Assembly (NCBI GenBank): GCA_947496555.1
Contig: CANMDH010000015.1
Location: 1 to 64,000 of the forward strand
Source: an uncultured Aquimarina sp.
Lineage (GTDB): Bacteria > Bacteroidota > Bacteroidia > Flavobacteriales > Flavobacteriaceae
Reading direction: 5' to 3'
Length of the DNA stretch: 64,000 nt
The stretch's first letter is position 1. Every line of letters begins with the position of its first letter. Position numbers and translations under genes: made by a program. The notes beneath the pieces are model-generated. The model searched no databases and had not been told where the DNA came from. It was given only the letters and a program-made list of their open reading frames with translations. Positions 24,624 to 32,809 of this stretch are shown piece after piece.

Positions 24624-25987
24624 CAATTATCAAATTTCTTGATTTTATTATATAGTGTTTGTCTGGATATGCCCAGTTGATTTGCCACGGCACTGTAATT
24701 TCCATTATGTTGATCAAGTGCCTTGTTGATCATCAGGCGTTCCATTTCATCTAGAGTTTCGGGACCGGTATCAAAAGACACTTCGGCATTTTTGCTAAGT
24801 AAAAAGTCGGTAGGCTTTAATACATTTCCTTCAGATAAAATCACGGCACGCTCTATGGTATGTTGCAATTCTCTAACATTACCAGGCCATTGGTAAGATA
24901 TCAATTTCTCTTCAGATGCATGATTTATTCTTAGCGAGGGTTTGTTATATTTTGAAGCAAACTTTTTAAGATAAAAATCTGCCAGGACCAAAATATCATT
25001 TTCTCTTTCGCGTAGCGGTGGTACTTCGATATGAATAGTATTGATTCGGTACAATAAATCTTCTCTAAAAATACCATCACTTACCATTTGATCTAGATTA
25101 CAGTTGGTTGCACAGATTAATCGTATGTCTACAGGAATAGTTTTATTTGACCCAACGCGTACAATAGTTCTGTTTTGTATAGCGGATAATAATTTGGCCT
25201 GAGTCTGTAGTGATAGATTTCCTATCTCGTCAAGAAACAAAGAACCTTTGTTGGCAGCTTCAAATTTACCAGCTCGATCTTCTTTGGCATCGGTAAAGGC
25301 CCCTTTGGTATGCCCAAAAAGCTCACTTTCAAACAGAGTTTCAGATATTGAACCCATATCTACGCCTATGAAAACTTCATTTTGCCTCGACGAAAGTCTA
25401 TGTAGCTCTCGGGCTATTAACTCTTTACCAGTACCATTTTCACCGGTGATTAAAACATTTACATCTGTTTTGGCAACCTTTCTCACAAGGTTAAGTACAA
25501 CATTAAGAGCCTTGGAGTTTCCTATAATGTAGTTGGTGTCTTGATTAATTACCTGTTTAAGGTGACTTTCTTTTTGTTTTAACTTTTTTACTTCGTCTTG
25601 TGATTTTCGAAGCAAATAAGCCGACTTAATAGTAGCCAGTAGTTTTTCGTTATTCCAAGGTTTTAATATAAAATCGATTGCTCCTTCCTTTAATGCTTGT
25701 ACTGCTAGGTCTACAGCCCCATACGCTGTCATCATAATGACCGAGATAAGAGGGGCTTTTTTCTTGATTTCCCGTAGCCAGAATAATCCTTCGTTCCCGG
25801 TGTTTACTCCGGCAGAAAAGTTCATATCTAATAGAACTAGATCAAAGGTATTTAAGTCTCCTAAAGATGAAATTTGATTAGGATTAGAAATTGTATTTAC
25901 GGTTTTAAACTCAAACTGTAATAAAATTTCAAGAGCACTTAATACACTTTTGTTATCATCAATCACTAAGATTTTCCCGTCTTGCAT
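24623..25987 (-). CDS. NtrC-family sigma54-dependent response regulator
   Basis: A 454-residue activator: receiver domain (phospho-acceptor Asp54 in LLDMN; acidic pair D10/D11), AAA+ core with Walker A GENGTGKE, the loop GAFTDA where most bacterial enhancer-binding proteins have GAFTGA, LFLDEIGNLSLQTQAKLL as the Walker B region, arginine-finger region REDLLYRINTIHIEVPPLRE, and a Fis-type HTH at the end (NYSAVANQLGISRQTLYNKI). It should activate sigma54 promoters after phosphorylation by the adjoining kinase. The divergent TolC/ABC operon is the obvious target. Confidence 0.94.
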   Translation of the reverse strand: MQDGKILVIDDNKSVLSALEILLQFEFKTVNTISNPNQISSLGDLNTFDLVLLDMNFSAGVNTGNEGLFWLREIKKKAPLISVIMMTAYGAVDLAVQALKEGAIDFILKPWNNEKLLATIKSAYLLRKSQDEVKKLKQKESHLKQVINQDTNYIIGNSKALNVVLNLVRKVAKTDVNVLITGENGTGKELIARELHRLSSRQNEVFIGVDMGSISETLFESELFGHTKGAFTDAKEDRAGKFEAANKGSLFLDEIGNLSLQTQAKLLSAIQNRTIVRVGSNKTIPVDIRLICATNCNLDQMVSDGIFREDLLYRINTIHIEVPPLRERENDILVLADFYLKKFASKYNKPSLRINHASEEKLISYQWPGNVRELQHTIERAVILSEGNVLKPTDFLLSKNAEVSFDTGPETLDEMERLMINKALDQHNGNYSAVANQLGISRQTLYNKIKKFDN

Positions 25988-26045
25988 GATAAAGGATTTA
26001 AATTGGTTGAATAAAACTACAAATTAGTATCGGTAGATTTTATGA

Positions 26046-26164
26046 TGTGTAAAAAAAGTTGACACTATTTGTATAATTATTTTACATTCCTTGGATTTTA
26101 GATTTTAAAAATAAAACATAAAATATTGATTATTAGGTATTTGTGATTATGGCACAAGATTAGG
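26046..26164 (+). promoter_or_regulatory. Candidate sigma54 promoter region of the ABC operon
   Basis: TGGCAC at 26150-26155 is a perfect -24 element. At the right distance the -12 position reads TAGG instead of TTGC, so the match is partial. About 90 bp upstream GTGT-N11-ACAC (26047-26065) is a possible activator site. Support comes mainly from the divergent NtrC-type gene. Confidence 0.35.
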
Positions 26165-26208
26165 GTATTGTTTTGGCATCAAATAGTTATTTACTTATTC
26201 ATAACCGA

Positions 26209-27564
26209 ATGAATTATAAGAACAAAATCATATTATTTTTACTATCTCTTGTGTCCAGTATAAGTTATGCACAAGAATTTTGGTCATTGGATGATTGTGT
26301 GACCTATGCAATACAACACAATCTTCAGCTCAAAGATTTTAAGTATAATCAAGAGTCCAATAAGGAAACCTATCGCCAGTCAATACGAAGCCTATTGCCA
26401 AATATTAGTGCGTATTCTGATTATGACTTTAATTTTGGGCGATCTCTGGATCCAAATACAAGTACCTTTGTAAACAATGAATTTGTTTCTAACAATTATA
26501 GGCTAAGTGCTCAGATTGATTTGTTTCAAGGTTTCCAAAAGGTAAATACCATAAAGGCCTCAAAGTTTTTATACAAAGCAACTAATGAAGAAACGCTTCA
26601 TCAAAAATATTTATTGGCATTTAGAGTAATGGCTGCCTTTTATGATATTCAGTTTATGGAGGGTTTGCTTTCAATCTCAAAAGAGCAAGAAGCTGTATCT
26701 CAAAACAATTATGATTTGGTACAAAAACAAGTAGAACTGGGTCAGAAAGCCAAAGCAGATTTGTACGAAGCAGAATCAGCACTGCTTGCAGATCAATTAT
26801 TGGTCACTCAGAACCAAAATAACGTGATTACGGCAAAATTGAGCTTAATTCAGGAAATGAACCTCGAGGGAGTTTCTTCCATTTCTATTCAGTCTTCAAC
26901 AGTAGAAACTGAGACCGATGAAGTACTAGAAACCAATAACGATTCAATTTTTAACAAAGCCAAAGTATTTGTTCCCATTATCAAAGCTCAGGAACTAAGA
27001 GCAAAAGCTGCAAAAAAACAATTGGCCGCTGCAAAAGGGAATCTGTTTCCAACATTAACGATTTCTGCAGGATATCAATCCAGATATGTAGATAATAATA
27101 TTGATGAGGATACAGGTCGATTAGTACCATTCTCAACACAAATAAAAGACAATGCATCTCAGTTTGTTGGAGTTTCGATTAATATCCCTATTAGTAATGG
27201 ATGGTCAAACCATTCTCGTGTTAAACAACAAAAGGTTGCCTTGATGCGAGCTGAAAATAATTACAACCTTCAGAAACAAGAAATGTATCAATTGATACAA
27301 CAACTTGTACAAGAAGGAGAAGCTTTAAAAACAGAATATGAGCAAAGTTCCCAAAAAATGAGAGCGCAAATGCTAGCTTTCGAGATAGCACAAAAACGAT
27401 ATCAAAAAGGTTTGATTAATGCCATAGAGCTAAATCAATCAAAAAACCTTTTTGCCAACTCACAGAATGAAAACTTGCAGGTACGATTGCGATTAAAGGT
27501 GAATGAAAGTACCTTAGACTTTTATAAAGGATTGCCTGTATTTAACATCACAAGAACTCAATAG
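26209..27564 (+). CDS. TolC-family outer-membrane efflux protein
   Basis: A 451-residue protein. The start at ATG 26209 gives a clean signal peptide (MNYKNKIILFLLSLVSSISY AQ); an upstream TTG at 26173 would add 12 residues. Two TolC/OEP repeats follow: WSLDDCVTYAIQHNLQLKDF opens the first, and long helices such as AKKQLAAAKGNLFPTLTISA and RAQMLAFEIAQKRYQKGLIN form the second. TolC trimers make the outer-membrane duct of tripartite pumps. It is the first gene of the long plus-strand run and is followed after 2 bp by the adaptor. Confidence 0.93.
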   Translation: MNYKNKIILFLLSLVSSISYAQEFWSLDDCVTYAIQHNLQLKDFKYNQESNKETYRQSIRSLLPNISAYSDYDFNFGRSLDPNTSTFVNNEFVSNNYRLSAQIDLFQGFQKVNTIKASKFLYKATNEETLHQKYLLAFRVMAAFYDIQFMEGLLSISKEQEAVSQNNYDLVQKQVELGQKAKADLYEAESALLADQLLVTQNQNNVITAKLSLIQEMNLEGVSSISIQSSTVETETDEVLETNNDSIFNKAKVFVPIIKAQELRAKAAKKQLAAAKGNLFPTLTISAGYQSRYVDNNIDEDTGRLVPFSTQIKDNASQFVGVSINIPISNGWSNHSRVKQQKVALMRAENNYNLQKQEMYQLIQQLVQEGEALKTEYEQSSQKMRAQMLAFEIAQKRYQKGLINAIELNQSKNLFANSQNENLQVRLRLKVNESTLDFYKGLPVFNITRTQ

Positions 27565-27566
27565 AA

Positions 27567-28817
27567 ATGGATATAAAAATTGAAAAGAAAAAAGGATTAA
27601 GACCTAAACACTATGGATATATTGTTATAGGAGTGATATTACTTTTTTTAGGCTGGAAAATCGCTTTTGGTAATTCAGCTTCTACATTTAGAACCGATAA
27701 AGAAAAATTGTCTATTGCCGAGGTTTCCTTTGGAAAATTTGATGACTACATTACCATAAATGGATCAGTAGCACCGATTAGCACGATTTATATGGATGCT
27801 TATGAGGGAGGAAGAGTTACCGAAAAATTGATCGAGGAGGGGGCTATGGTTAAAAAAGGAGATATTATTTTGAAACTTGAAAACCGAGGGCTTTATGAAC
27901 AGATATTAGCAAGTGAAAACAACCTGGCATTAAAACAGAACGATTTACGATCTACCAAACTTACTTTTGATTCGAGACAAGTAGAAGGAAGAAAGGATTT
28001 GGTGAATTCTCAATACGAATTGCAAAAACTAAAAAGAAATTATGAGCAGAATAAAACCCTATATGAGGATGAGTTAATCTCTAAAGAAGAGTATCTCACT
28101 TCTAAAGAGAATTATGAACTTTCTCAAAAACAATTTGACATTATAAAAATACAAACTGATCAGGATAATGTTTTACGAAGTACTTCTTTAAAAGAATTAG
28201 ATGCCGATCTAGCTAGAATGAAAAAGACATTATCTATGGTTTATGAGCGCATTGATCATCTTAATGTTAGAGCTCCGGCAGATGGCCAATTAGGTTTTTT
28301 GGATGCCGAAATAGGACAAAATATACAACAAGGTGAGCGAATCGGACAGGTAAACGTGTTGACAGATTATAAAATTGAAGCCTCTATCGATGAACACTAT
28401 ATCGATCGGGTAAAAAGAGACCTTACTGCAATTTTAGAACGTAACGGAACAGAATACCAATTGCGCCTACGCAAAGTATATCCCGAAGTGCGTAACGGAA
28501 AGTTTAATGTAGACCTTGTTTTTGTAGATCAAAAACCGGAAACCATACGATCAGGTCAAAGCTATAACTTGAAGCTTCAGTTAGGTGCTTCAAACGATGC
28601 ACTGTTATTGCCAAGAGGTAGCTTTTTTCAAAGTACAGGTGGCCAATGGATTTTTGTGGTAGATGCCTCTGGCAGTGCTGCTTGGAGAAGACCTATAAGA
28701 ATAGGAAAGCAAAACTCAAGATATTATGAATTGTTAGAAGGGCTACAAGCCGGAGAAAAAGTAATCACTTCAAACTACGATAGTTTTGGTGATGCCGAAA
28801 AAATAGTATTAAAATAA
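27567..28817 (+). CDS. HlyD/MacA-type periplasmic adaptor
   Basis: A 416-residue membrane-fusion protein: one N-terminal membrane anchor (HYGYIVIGVILLFLGWKIAF), a lipoyl half-motif (DAYEGGRVTEKLIEEGAMVK), a coiled-coil hairpin (about residues 110-230, SEYLTSKENYELSQ-like heptads), the second lipoyl half (RAPADGQLGFLDAEIGQNIQ), a beta barrel and a membrane-proximal domain. It should bridge the inner-membrane permease/ATPase and the TolC duct encoded just upstream. Confidence 0.93.
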   Translation: MDIKIEKKKGLRPKHYGYIVIGVILLFLGWKIAFGNSASTFRTDKEKLSIAEVSFGKFDDYITINGSVAPISTIYMDAYEGGRVTEKLIEEGAMVKKGDIILKLENRGLYEQILASENNLALKQNDLRSTKLTFDSRQVEGRKDLVNSQYELQKLKRNYEQNKTLYEDELISKEEYLTSKENYELSQKQFDIIKIQTDQDNVLRSTSLKELDADLARMKKTLSMVYERIDHLNVRAPADGQLGFLDAEIGQNIQQGERIGQVNVLTDYKIEASIDEHYIDRVKRDLTAILERNGTEYQLRLRKVYPEVRNGKFNVDLVFVDQKPETIRSGQSYNLKLQLGASNDALLLPRGSFFQSTGGQWIFVVDASGSAAWRRPIRIGKQNSRYYELLEGLQAGEKVITSNYDSFGDAEKIVLK

Positions 28818-28829
28818 ATCAATCAAGAA

Positions 28830-29525
28830 ATGATAAATATAGAAAACTTAAAAAAGAGTTTTAGAACCGAAGAAGTAGAAACCCTGGCACTAAATGGTGT
28901 AAACCTCAAGGTTGAAGAAGGCGAGTTTGTTGCCATTATGGGTCCTTCAGGTTGTGGAAAATCAACATTATTAAATATTATTGGTATGCTGGATAATCCT
29001 ACCGATGGTACGTACCATTTTGCAGGTCATGAAGTAGGGAGATTAAAAGAAAATCAACGTACCAAGATCAGAAAAGGGAACCTTGGTTTTGTATTTCAGA
29101 GTTTTAATCTGATCGATGAACTTACGGTTTTTGAAAATGTGGAGCTTCCGCTTATTTATCTTAATATGAAAAAAAGCGAACGCGAGCAGAAAGTGAAAAA
29201 AGTACTAGAGCGCATGAAAATTGCACATCGCGAAAAGCATTTTCCGCAGCAATTATCAGGAGGACAACAACAACGTGTAGCAATCGCTAGAGCCGTAGTG
29301 ACCAATGCAAAACTGATCTTAGCCGATGAGCCAACGGGGAATCTTGACTCAAAAAACGGAATCGAAGTAATGAACCTGCTTACAGAACTTAACCAAGAAG
29401 GGACCACCATTGTGATGGTAACGCACTCAGACAGGGATTCTCATTATGCGCATAGAATAATTAACCTGTTCGATGGACAGATAGTAACCGAAAGTCAAAA
29501 TAAACCATTCGAAGTGAATGCATAA
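28830..29525 (+). CDS. MacB/LolD-type ABC ATPase 1
   Basis: A 231-residue nucleotide-binding protein with all canonical elements: Walker A GPSGCGKST, signature LSGGQQQRVAIARA, Walker B and D-loop LILADEPTGNLDS, and the H-loop histidine in VMVTHSD. In E. coli MacB this domain is fused to the permease; here it is a separate gene, like LolD. It lies 12 bp after the adaptor and 0.8 kb before the first permease, and it is the best candidate to power the permease array. Confidence 0.95.
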   Translation: MINIENLKKSFRTEEVETLALNGVNLKVEEGEFVAIMGPSGCGKSTLLNIIGMLDNPTDGTYHFAGHEVGRLKENQRTKIRKGNLGFVFQSFNLIDELTVFENVELPLIYLNMKKSEREQKVKKVLERMKIAHREKHFPQQLSGGQQQRVAIARAVVTNAKLILADEPTGNLDSKNGIEVMNLLTELNQEGTTIVMVTHSDRDSHYAHRIINLFDGQIVTESQNKPFEVNA

Positions 29526-29558
29526 ATAAAATTATACAACACACAAAAATCTTAAGTT

Positions 29559-30311
29559 ATGACAAAAATATCTCAGTATCTAGTAGCATTTGTTCTTTTT
29601 CTGGTTTCGATTATAGCAAGTTATGCTCAGGAAACTATTGCTGTAGATAACTTTAATAAAGTTATCGTGAGCCCTCATATTCAGGTAACTTTTGAAGAAG
29701 GAGCTGAAGAAACTGTAATCATAGAAAGTGCAAGCGTTTCTAACGACAAGATTAATATCGAAGTAGAAGGGAAAACTCTTAGAATTTATCTAGATGGAGC
29801 CAAAATGGTCACCAAAAATGAAAAAACCTATAATTCTAAGGGATGGAAAACCAAGAGATCAATTTATAAAGGAACTCAGGTAGTTGCCAAAGTAACGTAT
29901 AAGAACCTTAAGGAACTCTCTATAAGAGGTGAAGAAGTGATCCTATGCAAAAGTCCAATAAAGCAAGAAAATTTCAAACTTAAGGCATATGGAGAATCCA
30001 AAATAACTATGAATTCTTTAAAGACTCAGGGTTTTCACGTAACCATGTATGGCGAAAGCTATCTTGAAGTAAAAGAAGGTAATGTAGATACCCAAAAGTA
30101 TACAGTATATGGCGAAGGCGAGGTAAATACTTTGGGAATCGATAACGAAAAAACCAAGATCACGGCTTATGGCGAAGGGAATTTCAGAATTAATGTTTCA
30201 GATAACTTAAAGGTAACAGCTTACGGAGAAGCAACCGTAGCGTACAATGGAAATCCCTCTATATATAAAGGAATCATCATTGGTAAGGCCAAAATTCAAA
30301 AAATAAACTAG
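29559..30311 (+). CDS. Secreted head-GIN domain protein (DUF2807)
   Basis: A 250-residue exported protein (signal peptide ending near IIASYAQ). The body matches the DUF2807/head-GIN family: an opening VDNFNKVIVSPHIQVTFEEG and a beta-solenoid-like series with recurring AYGE/VYGE/MYGE turns (MYGESYLEVK, VYGEGEVNTL, AYGEGNFRIN, AYGEATVAYN). Such domains are often annotated as putative adhesins, with little evidence. Its place between the ATPase and the first permease suggests a periplasmic or outer-membrane role tied to this transport system. Confidence 0.85.
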   Translation: MTKISQYLVAFVLFLVSIIASYAQETIAVDNFNKVIVSPHIQVTFEEGAEETVIIESASVSNDKINIEVEGKTLRIYLDGAKMVTKNEKTYNSKGWKTKRSIYKGTQVVAKVTYKNLKELSIRGEEVILCKSPIKQENFKLKAYGESKITMNSLKTQGFHVTMYGESYLEVKEGNVDTQKYTVYGEGEVNTLGIDNEKTKITAYGEGNFRINVSDNLKVTAYGEATVAYNGNPSIYKGIIIGKAKIQKIN

Positions 30312-30358
30312 AAACGCATCAATCAAACCCAATTCATCAATCAAAAAAACGAACGGTT

Positions 30359-32788
30359 ATGTTTAAAGTAGTTTTAAAAATAGCATGGAGGAACCTAACT
30401 AAAAATAAACTTCAATCATTTATTAACATATTAGGTCTTACCGTAGGTACATTAAGTTGTTTAGCGATTTTAGTACATGTGTTTGGGCAATTGGGTTATG
30501 ATAAACACTATGACGATGCCGAATTATTGTATCGAATTAGAAATAAGATAAAAAGCATTAATAACAATAGTATTAATTCAGATGGAGCCGCAACCAGTCC
30601 ACCTATTGCTTTTGCTTTGAAAGAAGATTATCCCGAGATAGACGAAGTTACTCGCGTTGTTTATTTTGGAGAAGGGAATGATAACTTAATGAGGGTAACC
30701 GGCAGTAATAATGGTTACTATGAGCCTCGTGGTTATGTTGCAGATTCTACATTCTTTAAACTGTTTAATTATCCATTTTTAGAGGGTAAAGCATCTAATG
30801 CGCTTAACGCTCCTAATTCTGTAGTACTTTCTTCAACATTAGCAAAAAAATTGTTTGGAAATGAAAAAGCATTACATAAAACACTTGTTTTAGGCGGAGG
30901 AGACGATGCTATGAACATAACAGTGACTGGTGTTTTTAAGGATGACTTTGGAAAAACGCATTTAAACCCGAACTATATTTTGAGTATGATGTCCCCAGGA
31001 ATAGGAGAGTTTGTTAGAAGTGTTGAGAATTATGCTACTCAAAACTTTGTATATACGTATATAAAAATGATTCCTGGATCAAGCGCGAGTGATTTAGAGA
31101 AAAAATTACCTTCTTTTTTACAGACCAGAGGGGCAAAAGATTTAGCTCAGGTTGGGTTTGATAAAAAATTACTACTCCAACCAGTTACTGATATTCATCT
31201 CTATTCAAAAGATATCTCGTTCCAAATTGATTCAGTCTCAAATATTCAAGACTTATATATCATGTTACTATTGGCATTGATCATTCAATTAGTGGCATGT
31301 ATCAATTTTATTAATCTTAGTACCGCACGAGCCAACAAAAGAGGAAAAGAAATAGGGGTTCGTAAGGTAGTTGGTGCGAAGAAAGGTTCTTTAGTACGCC
31401 AATTTTTAGGAGAATCATTGTTTCTATCATTATTTGCAACCTTGATTACTATTCCTCTTACTATTATTCTACTGCCTTTTTTAAATGAATTAACACAAGG
31501 TACGGTCGAAATTATGGATGTACTTAATGTCAAAGTTCTAGGGATATTACTAGTACTAGGCGTTGCTACAGGTCTTCTTGCAGGTTTTTACCCAGCTATG
31601 GTATTATCGGCAATAAAACCTATTAAAGTGCTCAAGGGGGTTGTAAATCTGAAATCAAGCAACGGTACTTTTAGAAAAACGTTGGTAGTTTTTCAGTTCG
31701 TTGTGTCCATTACATTAATTGTCGCTGTACTTATTATCGGACAACAAATTAAGTATGCGCAAAATAAAGATATTGGTTTTGATAAAGAGAATTTACTAGC
31801 CATTCGCTTAGGTACTGGTGAACTTTCAAAAAAATACGATGCAATAAAGGAGCAATTCTCTACAGTTTCTGGTGTTGCAGAAGTCACGGCAACTAATAAT
31901 TACCCATCTGAGTATATTTTTGGTGATTTAGGATTGCATTTACCAGAGCAGGATCCAGCCAATATAACATCAGTATTTTATAACGGTATCACAGAAAATT
32001 ATTTTGAAACTGTTGGTACTCGTTTACTTATTGGACGTACACTACGTGCAAATGATAGCACACAAGTAATAGTAAATAAAGCCACATTGGATGCCTTTAA
32101 TATTCCGTTAGATCGCGCAGAAGGTTCCAAGTTAATACAACCGAATGGAGAACAGAGTCAAGAATATGAAATCGTAGGTGTAAGCGAGAATTATCATTTT
32201 GCTTCGCTGAAAGAAGACATCGCTCCTGTTTTATTATTCAATGAAACAGAACCGGATTGGATTGTTGTTAAAACTAAAACTACAAACTTTGAAGCCTTGC
32301 TTGCAGATCTGGAAAGCGGTTTTAAAGCAGTAAATCAATATGCTCCATTTGAATATACATTTATAGATAAAAATGTCGAAAGGATGTATGCCGAAGAACG
32401 ACGTCTAGGAAAAATGACAAGAATATTTTCATTCCTTGCCATTCTAATAAGTTGCCTAGGATTGTTTGGTTTGATGTCTTACATCGCCGAGCAAAAGAAA
32501 AAAGAAATAGGAATACGAAAAGTGTTGGGTGCTAGTATACAAGCCGTTGTACAGTTAATTACTAAAGATTTTGTGAAATTAGTACTCATAGCTTTTATAA
32601 TCGCTACGCCTATAGCCTATTTTTTAATGCAAGAATGGCTTCAGGATTTTGCCTATAAAATTGACATGAGTTGGTGGACTTTTGCAGTAGCTGGTGGATC
32701 GGCTATGTTAATTACACTATTGACCGTGAGTTTCCAATCAATACAATCGGCCATTGCCAATCCCGTAAAAAGTTTACGCAACGAGTAA
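30359..32788 (+). CDS. FtsX/MacB-like ABC permease 1 of 10
   Basis: An 809-residue permease. Layout shared by all ten: membrane segment near residues 20-42, a periplasmic MacB_PCD-type domain to about residue 285, an FtsX domain with three membrane segments, a second periplasmic domain, and a second FtsX domain at the C-terminus. The ATPase-coupling helices here are KEIGVRKVVGAKKGS (after CINFINLSTA, near 313) and KEIGIRKVLGAS (after CLGLFGL, near 697). The duplicated FtsX layout without a fused ATPase is the form often called an 800-residue FtsX-like permease in Bacteroidota. It starts MFKVVLKIAWRNL and ends NPVKSLRNE. Its 3' end and junction are identical over 43 bp to those of permease 3. 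Confidence 0.93.
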   Translation: MFKVVLKIAWRNLTKNKLQSFINILGLTVGTLSCLAILVHVFGQLGYDKHYDDAELLYRIRNKIKSINNNSINSDGAATSPPIAFALKEDYPEIDEVTRVVYFGEGNDNLMRVTGSNNGYYEPRGYVADSTFFKLFNYPFLEGKASNALNAPNSVVLSSTLAKKLFGNEKALHKTLVLGGGDDAMNITVTGVFKDDFGKTHLNPNYILSMMSPGIGEFVRSVENYATQNFVYTYIKMIPGSSASDLEKKLPSFLQTRGAKDLAQVGFDKKLLLQPVTDIHLYSKDISFQIDSVSNIQDLYIMLLLALIIQLVACINFINLSTARANKRGKEIGVRKVVGAKKGSLVRQFLGESLFLSLFATLITIPLTIILLPFLNELTQGTVEIMDVLNVKVLGILLVLGVATGLLAGFYPAMVLSAIKPIKVLKGVVNLKSSNGTFRKTLVVFQFVVSITLIVAVLIIGQQIKYAQNKDIGFDKENLLAIRLGTGELSKKYDAIKEQFSTVSGVAEVTATNNYPSEYIFGDLGLHLPEQDPANITSVFYNGITENYFETVGTRLLIGRTLRANDSTQVIVNKATLDAFNIPLDRAEGSKLIQPNGEQSQEYEIVGVSENYHFASLKEDIAPVLLFNETEPDWIVVKTKTTNFEALLADLESGFKAVNQYAPFEYTFIDKNVERMYAEERRLGKMTRIFSFLAILISCLGLFGLMSYIAEQKKKEIGIRKVLGASIQAVVQLITKDFVKLVLIAFIIATPIAYFLMQEWLQDFAYKIDMSWWTFAVAGGSAMLITLLTVSFQSIQSAIANPVKSLRNE

Positions 32789-32809
32789 ATCATCAAAAAA
32801 CAAACAGTT

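Noticed and set aside
26174-26190. Second TGGCAT as a sigma54 -24 element
   Set aside because: No GC at the required -12 distance, and it lies only about 30 bases from the start codon.
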